From Xylophilus ampelinus (GTDB lineage Bacteria > Pseudomonadota > Gammaproteobacteria > Burkholderiales > Burkholderiaceae_C), in NCBI RefSeq assembly GCF_901875635.1, contig NZ_CABFMN010000145.1:1-20073 (forward strand): DNA of 20,073 bases, read 5' to 3'. How positions within the stretch are numbered: the stretch's first letter is position 1; every line of letters starts with the position of its first letter. The notes under the pieces were generated by a model that saw only the letters and a list, made by a program, of their open reading frames with translations, was not told where the DNA came from and ran no database searches. This document shows, one piece after another, positions 14,105 through 20,073 of the stretch. The translations under genes and the position numbers were made by a program.

Positions 14105-15808
14105 ATGATCCGCATCTCCGAACTCAAGCTCCCGCTCGACCACGCGCCCGAAGCGCTGCCCGCCCTCGTCGCCCAGACGCTGGGCGTGGCGCAGGCCGAA
14201 GTCGCCGCCCACACCGTCTACAAGCGCAGCTTCGACGCCCGCAAGGCCGAGTTGCGGACGGTCTACATCGTCGACGCCGCACTCGCCGACCCGGCCGGCG
14301 AGGCCGCGCTGCTGACCCGCCATGCCGGGAATCCGCACATCCAGCCCGCGCCCGACATGGCCTGGCGCCCGCCGGTGCATGCCGGCGATGGCGCGCCGCG
14401 CCCGGTGGTGGTGGGCTTCGGCCCCTGCGGCCTCTTCGTCGCCCTGCTGCTGGCGCAGATGGGCTTCCGGCCCATCGTGCTGGAACGCGGCAAGGCGGTG
14501 CGCGAACGCACGCAGGACACCTGGGGCCTGTGGCGCCGCAAGGAACTGCACCCGGAATCGAACGTGCAGTTCGGCGAGGGCGGCGCCGGCACTTTTTCTG
14601 ACGGCAAGCTCTACAGCCAGATCAAGGACCCGCGCTTCCTGTCGCGCAAGGTGCTGCACGAGTTCGTGAAGGCCGGCGCGCCGGAGGAGATCCTGTGGGA
14701 GGCGCACCCGCACATCGGCACCTTCCGGCTGGTGAAGATGGTCGAGGCCATGCGCGCCGAGATCCTGGCGCTGGGCGGCGAGATCCGCTTCCAGCACAAG
14801 GTGACCGACATCCAGGTCGAGGACGGCCGCATCCGTGGCCTCACCGTGCTCGACCAGGCGAGCGGCCAGGTGCACGCGCTGCGCAGCGATCACGTGGTGA
14901 TGGCGCTGGGCCACAGCGCGCGCGATTCCTTTGCCATGCTCTGGCGCCGAGGCGCGCCCATCGAGGCCAAGCCCTTCTCCATCGGCTTCCGCGCCGAGCA
15001 TCCGCAGGGCCTGATCGACCGCGCACGCTGGGGCCGCCATGCGGGCCACCCTGCGCTGGGCGCGGCCGAATACCGGCTGGTGCACCACGCGAGCAACGGC
15101 CGCTCGGTCTACAGCTTCTGCATGTGCCCTGGCGGCACCGTGGTGGCCGCCACCAGCGAGCCGAACCGCGTCGTGACCAACGGCATGAGCCAATACTCGC
15201 GCGCCGAGCGCAACGCCAACGCGGGCATCGTGGTCGGCATCACGCCCGACGACTACCCGACCGACTACCGGCACCTCGACCTGCCGCCCGAGCTGCTCGA
15301 GCAGGCCCAAGGCAAGCCGCACCCACTGGCCGGCATCGAGCTGCAGCGGCGGCTGGAGTCGAACGCCTTCGTGCTCGGCGGCAGCGACTACTGCGCGCCG
15401 GGCCAGCTGGTGGGCGACTTCGTCGCCGGCCGGCCGTCGACGGACTTCGGCGAGGTGCAGCCGAGCTACAAGCCCGGCGTGCGCCTCACCGACCTGCACG
15501 GCGCCCTGCCCGCCTACGCGATCGAGGCGATGCGCGAGGCCTTTCCCGCCTTCGGCAAGAAGATCCCCGGCTTCGACCGTCACGATGCCGTGCTGACCGG
15601 CGTGGAGACCCGCACCTCCTCGCCCATCCGCATCGCGCGCGATGCCGACACCCTGCAGTGCCCCGGCATCGGCGGCCTGTACCCGGCGGGCGAAGGCGCG
15701 GGCTACGCTGGCGGCATCCTGTCCGCGGGCGTGGACGGCATCAAGGTGGCCGAAGCGGTGGCGCGCGCCATCGCTGCTGCCCACGAAACGCAGCGGGTGC
15801 CGGCATGA
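14105..15808 (+). CDS. FAD-dependent dehydrogenase (COG2509-like)
   Basis: The product is a 567-aa flavoprotein. A small N-terminal domain (1-95) precedes a Rossmann fold with GFGPCG (104-109, GxGxxG) and the acidic residue closing the second strand (E127 in VLERGK), which binds the FAD ribose. NVQFGEGGAGTFSDGKL (153-169) is a strongly conserved block of this family, and the C-terminal GLYPAGEGAGYAGG segment is the second FAD contact. The family is annotated only as uncharacterised FAD-dependent dehydrogenases; the substrate is not known. ATG 14105 is chosen because the conserved N-terminus (MIRISELKLPLD) starts there. Its stop overlaps the start of the next gene (ATGA 15805-15808), so it heads a three-gene operon with a queuosine-precursor-type transporter and a flavin reductase. 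Confidence 0.9.
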   Translation: MIRISELKLPLDHAPEALPALVAQTLGVAQAEVAAHTVYKRSFDARKAELRTVYIVDAALADPAGEAALLTRHAGNPHIQPAPDMAWRPPVHAGDGAPRPVVVGFGPCGLFVALLLAQMGFRPIVLERGKAVRERTQDTWGLWRRKELHPESNVQFGEGGAGTFSDGKLYSQIKDPRFLSRKVLHEFVKAGAPEEILWEAHPHIGTFRLVKMVEAMRAEILALGGEIRFQHKVTDIQVEDGRIRGLTVLDQASGQVHALRSDHVVMALGHSARDSFAMLWRRGAPIEAKPFSIGFRAEHPQGLIDRARWGRHAGHPALGAAEYRLVHHASNGRSVYSFCMCPGGTVVAATSEPNRVVTNGMSQYSRAERNANAGIVVGITPDDYPTDYRHLDLPPELLEQAQGKPHPLAGIELQRRLESNAFVLGGSDYCAPGQLVGDFVAGRPSTDFGEVQPSYKPGVRLTDLHGALPAYAIEAMREAFPAFGKKIPGFDRHDAVLTGVETRTSSPIRIARDADTLQCPGIGGLYPAGEGAGYAGGILSAGVDGIKVAEAVARAIAAAHETQRVPA

Positions 15809-16347
15809 CCCGTGCGCGCGGCTTCATGCTGGCCGTGGCGGCCATGGCCGTCGTCGTACTGGCCTCCAACATCCTGGTCCAGTACGCCATCAACGACTGG
15901 CTCACCTGGGGCGCATTCACCTACCCGGCCGCGTTCCTGGTGAGCGAGCTGGTCAACCGCCGCTTCGGCCCGCGGCTGGCGCGGCGCGTGGCCTGGGTGG
16001 GCTTCGCGGTGGCGGTGGCGGCTTCGCTGTGGCTGGCGCCGATGCGTATCGCGCTCGCGTCCGGCACGGCCTTCATCGCCTCGCAGTTGCTCGACATCGG
16101 CGTCTTCGACCGCCTGCGGCGCGGCACCTGGTGGCGAGCGCCGCTGGTGGCCACCGTGGCGGCGGCGCTGCTGGACAGCGCGGTGTTCTGGGGCATCGGC
16201 TTCGCCGGCACGGGCGGGCCGTGGCTCACCTGGGCGCTGGGCGACCTGGGCGTGAAGCTGGCGGTAGGCGTGTGCATGCTGCTGCCCTTCCGCCTGCTGA
16301 TCGCGCGCAGCCTGGCATCGCGCAAGGACGGAGCCCTGCAACCATGA
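15805..16347 (+). CDS. VUT/QPTR family transporter, queuosine-precursor-transporter-like (YhhQ)
   Basis: The product is a 180-aa inner-membrane protein with about five or six hydrophobic segments (near 7-28, 33-50, 61-80, 84-97, 113-132 and 140-162). Family blocks are visible: ASNILVQY near the start, TWGAFTYPAAFLVSELVNRRFG (34-55) and ASGTAFIASQLLDIGVFDRLR (86-105), all as in YhhQ, which imports queuosine precursors (preQ0/preQ1) for tRNA modification. It is shorter than E. coli YhhQ, which I recall as about 220 aa, but keeps the conserved core. The start overlaps the dehydrogenase stop and the end overlaps the flavin reductase start (ATGA at both), so the three are surely co-translated. No queuosine synthesis gene is present in the window. 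Confidence 0.83.
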   Translation: MTRARGFMLAVAAMAVVVLASNILVQYAINDWLTWGAFTYPAAFLVSELVNRRFGPRLARRVAWVGFAVAVAASLWLAPMRIALASGTAFIASQLLDIGVFDRLRRGTWWRAPLVATVAAALLDSAVFWGIGFAGTGGPWLTWALGDLGVKLAVGVCMLLPFRLLIARSLASRKDGALQP

Positions 16348-16967
16348 TCGACACCGACATCCACTTCTACGAGCCGGCCAAGGGCCACGGCCTGCCGCAC
16401 GACCCGTTCAACGCGATGGTCGGACCGCGGCCGATCGGCTGGATCTCGTCGCACGATGGCGCGGGCCGGCTCAACCTCGCGCCCTACAGCTTCTTCAACG
16501 CCTTCAACTACACGCCACCGATCGTCGGCTTCGCGAGCATCGGCGCCAAGGACACGCTGCGCAACATCGAGGCCACGGGCGAGTTCGGCTGGAACCTGGC
16601 GACGCGCCCGCTGGCCGAGGCGATGAACGCCAGCTGCGCCGCCGTGCCGCCCGAGGTGGACGAGTTCGCGCTCGCCGGGCTCACGCCCGCGCCCTCGCGC
16701 CGCATCGCCGTTCCTCGTGTGGCCGAGAGCCCCGTGTCCTTCGAATGCAAGCTCACGCAGGTGCTGCGCCTGCAGGGCGTGGACGGCATCCCGGTCGACA
16801 CCTGGCTGGTGCTGGGCGAAGTCGTCGGCGTGCACATCGCGCGCCGGCTGCTCAAGGACGGCATCTACGACACCGCCGCCGCCGAGCCCATCCTGCGCGC
16901 CGGCGGCCCGGCCGACTATTTCACGATCACGCCGGAAGCCCGCTTTCGCATGTACCGGCCGCGCTGA
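16344..16967 (+). CDS. Flavin reductase-like protein, FMN-binding split barrel
   Basis: The product is a 207-aa cytoplasmic protein of the flavin reductase/DIM6-NTAB family. The N-terminal half has the typical order: FNAMVGPRPIGWISS (22-36), then NLAPYSFFNAFNYTPP (44-59) and a conserved GFxSIGxKDTLRNIxxTGEFGWN region (62-84). These form the split-barrel FMN site. Members reduce flavin with NAD(P)H or bind FMN as an oxidoreductase component. The third gene of an ATGA-linked operon, it could supply reduced flavin to, or act with, the FAD dehydrogenase two genes upstream; that is inference. It is followed by 41 nt and then proQ, which may be co-transcribed. Confidence 0.87.
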   Translation: MIDTDIHFYEPAKGHGLPHDPFNAMVGPRPIGWISSHDGAGRLNLAPYSFFNAFNYTPPIVGFASIGAKDTLRNIEATGEFGWNLATRPLAEAMNASCAAVPPEVDEFALAGLTPAPSRRIAVPRVAESPVSFECKLTQVLRLQGVDGIPVDTWLVLGEVVGVHIARRLLKDGIYDTAAAEPILRAGGPADYFTITPEARFRMYRPR

Positions 16968-17008
16968 CACGCAGCGCGCCGCCCTTTTCATCCCGTAGAT
17001 CGACCGAC

Positions 17009-17875
17009 ATGACCGACCACGACGTGACTCCCGAAGACCGCCCCGAGACGGCGGCACCGCCCACCACGCCCACCACGCACGCCACGGCCGACGCCCCCGC
17101 GGCCACCCGCGGCGACCGCCCGATCCAGCCAGATGCCGGTGCCGACACGGGCACTGAAAGCCCCTCGCGCAAGCGCCGCCGCGGCGGCCGCAACCGCGGC
17201 CGCGCCGAGGCGCGCGATGCGGCCGCACCGACCGCCGTGCGCGCATCGGCACCGGCTGCGGCGGCACCACGCCGCGAGCGCCAGGTGCACCCGCTGCTGG
17301 AGAAGCTGGCCACGCTGTACCCGCAGCTGTTCGGCGCGCGCTTCCTGCCGCTGCAACGCGGCATCTACGAGGCGCTGCTCGAACGGCATCCGGAAGAACT
17401 GCCGAAGGAGGAGCTCAAGATCGCGATGGGCCTGCACGCCCGCTCGGGCCGCTACCTCGAAGCGATCGCGGCGCGCCACCCGCGCCACAACCTGGCGGGC
17501 GAGGTGGTCGAGCCCGTGGCGCCGGAGCATGTGCACCACGCCATCGTCGAGCTGTACCGCCGCCGCCAGTCGCGCACGCAGGAGGACCTGCGGCCGCAGC
17601 TGATCGCCCGCCTGGTCGACGCCATCGACGCCTCGGGCCTGGAACGCGAGGCCTACACCGAGCAGGTGCGCGTGTCGCAGCCGCAGGCGCTGGCGCTGCT
17701 GGACGAGGCATTCGCCGAGCGCGGGCGCCGGGCCGCCAAGCGCGAGGCGCTGCTGCGGGCCTTCGAGGCCAGCGGCCAGTCCACGGTGGAAGCCTTCGCC
17801 GAGATGTACGGCATGAACCTGGGCGAGACCAAGCGGCTGCTGGCCCAGGCGAAGAAGGCCCAGGCGCCGGCCTGA
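17009..17875 (+). CDS. ProQ/FinO domain RNA chaperone
   Basis: The product is a 288-aa RNA-binding protein. Residues 1-92 are disordered: a Thr/Ala/Pro stretch, then a basic patch SRKRRRGGRNRGRAEAR (53-69). Residues about 93-187 form the ProQ/FinO domain: HPLLEKLATLYPQLF, then PLQRGIYEALL, then the helix with SGRYLEAIAARHPRHNLAGE and the following EHVHHAIVELYRRR, all in the family order. ProQ proteins bind structured sRNAs and mRNA 3' ends. Residues 190-285 are an additional helical C-terminal region rather than the SH3-like domain of E. coli ProQ. ATG 17009 has no clear Shine-Dalgarno. The gene lies 41 nt after the flavin reductase, so it may be read from that operon, and ends at a strong UUCG-loop hairpin. 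Confidence 0.88.
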   Translation: MTDHDVTPEDRPETAAPPTTPTTHATADAPAATRGDRPIQPDAGADTGTESPSRKRRRGGRNRGRAEARDAAAPTAVRASAPAAAAPRRERQVHPLLEKLATLYPQLFGARFLPLQRGIYEALLERHPEELPKEELKIAMGLHARSGRYLEAIAARHPRHNLAGEVVEPVAPEHVHHAIVELYRRRQSRTQEDLRPQLIARLVDAIDASGLEREAYTEQVRVSQPQALALLDEAFAERGRRAAKREALLRAFEASGQSTVEAFAEMYGMNLGETKRLLAQAKKAQAPA

Positions 17876-17887
17876 ACGGCGCGGGAA

Positions 17888-17907
17888 TGCTCAGATTCGT
17901 CTGAGCA
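17888..17907 (+). terminator. UUCG-tetraloop hairpin after proQ
   Basis: TGCTCAGATTCGTCTGAGCA is a perfect 8-bp stem closed by a TTCG loop, 12 nt after the proQ stop. It is followed by AAAT rather than a T-run, so it may protect the 3' end or work with the next hairpin rather than act as a classical terminator. Confidence 0.6.
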
Positions 17908-17912
17908 AATCC

Positions 17913-17973
17913 GTAAAGAAAATAGGGCTCTGACGCCCGTCCGACGGGCGTCAGGCACTATGAAATTCATAGT
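17913..17973 (+). repeat. Interspersed hairpin repeat, family 1 (copy 4)
   Basis: AAAATAGGGCTC leads into a near-perfect palindrome, CTGACGCCCGTC (17930-17941) paired with GACGGGCGTCAG (17943-17954). Then comes GCACTATGAAATTCATAGT, itself an 8-bp inverted repeat (17957-17973). The GACGGGCGT..CAGGCACT order matches copy 1. Located between proQ and htpX, which converge here. Confidence 0.55.
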
Positions 17974-17986
17974 CAACCGACCCATG

Positions 17987-18012
17987 AAAAAAGCCCGCGA
18001 ATGCGGGGCTTT
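17987..18012 (-). terminator. Rho-independent terminator of htpX
   Basis: On the minus strand AAAGCCCCGC (18012-18003) and GCGGGCTTT (17998-17990) form a stem around an ATTC loop with one bulged base, followed by a run of T (17992-17987). It lies 43 nt past the htpX stop. This is a textbook intrinsic terminator; the A-run on the other side makes it partly bidirectional. Confidence 0.85.
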
Positions 18013-18054
18013 GCTTCGAGGCCGACGCCGCGGATGCAGGCGCCGGACGCGCCC

Positions 18055-18930
18055 TCAGCGCTGCGCGTTCTGCAGTGCGGCGATGCGTTCCTCGATCGGC
18101 GGGTGCGTGGCGAACAGCTTGCCCATCGCGCCCGTGATGCCCATGGCTTCCACGGCCTTGGGCAGCTCGCCGGCGGGCAGGCCGCCCAGGCGGGCCAGTG
18201 CGTTGATCATCGGCTGCTTGCGGCCCATGAGCTGGGCGGCGCCGGCGTCGGCGCGGAACTCGCGCTGGCGCGAGAACCAGGCCACGACGATGGCGGCGGC
18301 GAAGCCCAGCACGATGTCCAGCACCAGCGTCGTGACCATGTAGCCGATGCCGGGGCCCGAGCTGCGGTCGTCGCCGCGGCGCAGGAAGCCGTCGACCACG
18401 TAGCCGATCACGCGCGAGAGGAACACGACGAAGGTGTTCATCACGCCCTGGATCAGGGTCATCGTCACCATGTCGCCGTTGGCCACGTGCGCGACCTCGT
18501 GGCCGATCACGGCCTCGACCTCGTCGCGCGTCATGTTCTGCAGCAGGCCGGTGGACACGGCCACCAGCGACGAGTTCTTGAACGCACCGGTGGCGAAGGC
18601 GTTGGGCTCGCCCTCGAAGATGCCGACCTCGGGCATGCCGATGCCGGACTGGTCGGCGAACTTGCGCACCGTCTGCACGATCCAGGCCTCGTCGGGCGAC
18701 TGCGGCTCGTTGATGATGCGCACGCCCGCGCTCATCTTGGCCATCGGCTTGGAGATGAGCAGCGAGATGATGGCGCCGCCGAAGCCCATCACCAGCGCGA
18801 AGCCCAGCAGCGCGCCGAGGTTGAGCCCGTTGGACGTGAGGTAGCGGTTCACGCCGAGCAGGCTGGCGACCACGCCCAGCACGGCGACCACCAGCACGTT
18901 GGTCAGGACGAACAGAAAAATGCGCTTCAA
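18055..18930 (-). CDS. htpX: HtpX, membrane zinc metalloprotease (heat-shock)
   Basis: The product is a 291-aa inner-membrane M48 protease that degrades misfolded membrane proteins together with FtsH. Two N-terminal transmembrane helices lie at about 4-25 and 38-59. The zinc motif is HEVAH (144-148), with the third ligand E224 in REFRADAG. Two further hydrophobic segments (about 155-180 and 196-219) flank it. The best start is TTG 18930-18928, giving [10 protein letters not shown] next, which is how HtpX proteins of this group begin. GGAGA on the minus strand lies 7 nt before it. An in-frame ATG at 18966-18964 would add a non-family 12-residue extension and would overlap the promoter. A sigma-32-like promoter lies just upstream and a rho-independent terminator downstream, so htpX is a single-gene unit. 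Confidence 0.93.
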   Translation of the reverse strand: MKRIFLFVLTNVLVVAVLGVVASLLGVNRYLTSNGLNLGALLGFALVMGFGGAIISLLISKPMAKMSAGVRIINEPQSPDEAWIVQTVRKFADQSGIGMPEVGIFEGEPNAFATGAFKNSSLVAVSTGLLQNMTRDEVEAVIGHEVAHVANGDMVTMTLIQGVMNTFVVFLSRVIGYVVDGFLRRGDDRSSGPGIGYMVTTLVLDIVLGFAAAIVVAWFSRQREFRADAGAAQLMGRKQPMINALARLGGLPAGELPKAVEAMGITGAMGKLFATHPPIEERIAALQNAQR

Positions 18931-18964
18931 GTTGATTTCTCCGTGGGAGGAAAGAACGCTGCAC

Positions 18965-18992
18965 ATTTGGGGGCCAGGCGGCCCGCTTCAAG
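18965..18992 (-). promoter_or_regulatory. Sigma-32-like heat-shock promoter of htpX
   Basis: On the minus strand CTTGAA (18992-18987) is separated by 14 nt from CCCCAAAT (18972-18965). This fits the sigma-32 consensus (CTTGAA, about 13-14 nt, CCCCATnT), with one mismatch. Transcription would start near 18957 and give a leader of about 27 nt with GGAGA before the TTG start. htpX is a known sigma-32 gene in E. coli, which supports the call. Confidence 0.72.
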
Positions 18993-19767
18993 CCGTGCGG
19001 CGTGTCCGGGCGTCGCTGTGGTTGCTCGTTGTGGCCGCCCGCCGGGGTCGGAAAACCCCGCGGTCATCATAAAAGGAAGGTTCGCAATTCCCCGCGTGCC
19101 AACCGGGAATGCCGAAGACGGGAAGCGGCGTGAAGGGCTTGGCAGCCAGATGCGCAGCGTCGAGGGCCTGCGCGATCGCGGCATCGTCGGCCGCGATGGA
19201 CGGTCGGGCACCGCGTGCACACAGCACGTGCGCGGTGGCCGCCTTGTGGCCGGCCACGATCTTCTCCATCAGCGCATGGCCGAACACGTGCAGGCGCGCC
19301 TGCGCCCAGAGCCCGCGCTGCTCGACGAAGAGCCGTCGCCAGTCGCGGGCCAGCAGTGCGTCCCACAAGGCCGGTGGCGCATCGAGCACGGCGCCGTTCT
19401 CGTCGAAGAGCGTCAGCGCATCACGCAGCGGCCCGCGCGTGGCGCCGATGCCCAGGCGGGCGATCTCGGCCGCCTGCAGGCGGTTGAGCTGCCGCTTGGC
19501 CTGCGGAAAGGCCAGCCACACCAGCCCGTTGAAGAAGTCGTGGGCGTTGTCGCGCGTGGGCACGCGGCCGGTGCGGAAGATGAAGGCTTCGTAGGCCTCG
19601 TCCGGGGTCAGTTCGGCCTGGGGGACAAAACGGGGGCCGGCCGCGGGCGCCAGCCCATCCAGCGCCTCGGCCACCGACGTGCCCTGCGCCGCCTGCCATG
19701 CCGGCTCGCCGGCTGCGCCCCACGGCGCGAGGCCGGGCAGCGTCCAGTCGATGGGCGGCAGCGTCAC
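18988..19767 (-). CDS. DUF3025 domain protein
   Basis: The product is a 259-aa protein of unknown function. Family blocks are visible: DFFNGLVWLAFPQAKRQLNRLQAAEI (77-102), RGPLRDALTLFDENGA (111-126), LWDALLARDWRRLFVE (134-149), FGHALMEKI (162-170) and the end PLPVFGIPGWHAGNCEPSFYDD. No membrane segment or signal peptide is seen. I chose GTG 19767-19765 because the family-like sequence (LPPIDWTLPGLAPWG) begins directly after it. Upstream in-frame sequence is Cys/Ser-rich and overlaps the previous gene in another frame. The start lies 10 nt after the stop of the gene cut by the window edge, so the two are probably an operon. Its TGA lies within the -35 hexamer of htpX. Confidence 0.83.
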   Translation of the reverse strand: MTLPPIDWTLPGLAPWGAAGEPAWQAAQGTSVAEALDGLAPAAGPRFVPQAELTPDEAYEAFIFRTGRVPTRDNAHDFFNGLVWLAFPQAKRQLNRLQAAEIARLGIGATRGPLRDALTLFDENGAVLDAPPALWDALLARDWRRLFVEQRGLWAQARLHVFGHALMEKIVAGHKAATAHVLCARGARPSIAADDAAIAQALDAAHLAAKPFTPLPVFGIPGWHAGNCEPSFYDDRGVFRPRRAATTSNHSDARTRRTA

Positions 19768-19777
19768 CGCGGAGGGC

Positions 19778-20073
19778 TCAGGCCGGCCCGGCGCCGGACC
19801 AGCGGATGCGGTCCGGGTGCTGCAGCAGCACGAACTCGCCCTGCAGGCGCTCGAAGAACTTGAGCGAGCTGGCGTGCTTGCCCAGCAGCTTGGCGGCGCG
19901 CAGCGCCTGCACCACGTCGTTGAGCGCGAGCTCGGCGCCGCCGCGCAGCGCAGGGGCGGCGTCGAGCACGGCCTGTGCGGCGGCGCTCGGGGGCGGCGTT
20001 TCGGTAACGGCGGCGCGCGCACCGCGTGTCGTGGCGGTCTTGCGGGCGGCGGTCTTGCGGGCCGGAGCGCGCG
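19778..20073 (-). CDS. 3' part of a gene with Lys/Ala/Arg/Thr-rich linker and a small helical C-terminal domain (partial)
   Basis: An open frame enters from the right edge and stops at 19778-19780. About 98 residues are visible. First comes a linker with RKTAARKTATTR, the repetitive Ala/Lys/Thr type common in burkholderial DNA- or RNA-binding proteins. Then a 45-residue domain contains ALNDVVQALRAAKLL and SSLKFFERLQGEFVLLQHPDRIRW. The second part resembles the end of OST-HTH/LOTUS winged helices, found at the C-terminus of NYN nuclease-like proteins. That resemblance is by eye and weak. The 5' end is outside the window; the GTG at 19969 is internal, not a start. DUF3025 follows 10 nt later. 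Confidence 0.6.
   Translation of the reverse strand, partial: RAPARKTAARKTATTRGARAAVTETPPPSAAAQAVLDAAPALRGGAELALNDVVQALRAAKLLGKHASSLKFFERLQGEFVLLQHPDRIRWSGAGPA

Noticed and set aside
13952..15784. 610-codon minus-strand frame opposite the FAD dehydrogenase
   Set aside because: It is the mirror of a clear FAD enzyme and its composition is that of a GC-rich shadow frame.
1..20073. CRISPR array, tRNA gene, insertion sequence, prophage or toxin-antitoxin pair
   Set aside because: No regularly spaced direct repeats, no tRNA-like cloverleaf with CCA end, and no transposase, integrase or toxin-like protein was seen in any frame.

Overview
The window looks like a chromosomal segment of a very GC-rich betaproteobacterium. 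The best guess is Burkholderiales, family Comamonadaceae (Variovorax/Acidovorax-like). The reasons are strong G/C bias at third codon positions, housekeeping proteins of Burkholderiales type (HtpX, ProQ, CorA, CysK), and short hairpin-forming repeats between genes that resemble intergenic repeats I remember from Comamonadaceae genomes. The assignment is an inference, since no database search was possible. I see no phage, insertion sequence, CRISPR array or tRNA.

Layout. Positions 1-450 hold the 3' end of an unidentified + strand gene and a doubtful small ORF. On the minus strand, 452-1386 is a two-gene unit: a 38-aa small protein followed by a universal stress protein. It is preceded by a perfect FNR/ANR-type box at 1459-1472. 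A cytosine-deaminase-like amidohydrolase (1549-2784) and a CorA magnesium channel (2940-3923) follow, also on the minus strand. Divergent from corA, a cytoplasmic GAF hybrid histidine kinase (4161-5885) is preceded by a 24-codon leader ORF that overlaps its start codon. Next on the + strand are a DUF898 membrane protein (6040-7494) with an M48 metalloprotease (7641-8813), then a NUDIX/metallo-beta-lactamase fusion (8862-10577) translationally coupled to a degenerate RsuA-type pseudouridine synthase homologue (10574-11287). The RNase P RNA gene rnpB lies on the minus strand (about 11419-11761), divergent from cysK (11825-12745). A J-domain/coiled-coil protein (12868-13920) comes next. It is followed by a tightly overlapping three-gene operon: FAD-dependent dehydrogenase, queuosine-precursor-transporter-like protein and flavin reductase (14105-16967). 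Then come a ProQ/FinO RNA chaperone (17009-17875) and, convergent with it, htpX (18055-18930), a DUF3025 gene (18988-19767) and a gene cut by the right edge.

The most useful observations are these. The pseudouridine synthase homologue has lost its catalytic Asp and other signature residues. The usp unit has an FNR/ANR box and a previously easy-to-miss 38-aa upstream ORF. htpX has a sigma-32-like promoter whose -35 hexamer contains the stop codon of the upstream gene, and htpX probably starts at TTG. Two families of short interspersed hairpin repeats account for much of the intergenic space. rnpB is recognisable from its conserved core and P1 helix in a 537-nt stretch that otherwise shows only spurious ORFs. 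Most genes here are conserved housekeeping or accessory genes. I do not see a clear undescribed defence or mobile system. The best candidates for undescribed biology are the pseudoenzyme pair and the redox/queuosine-transporter operon.
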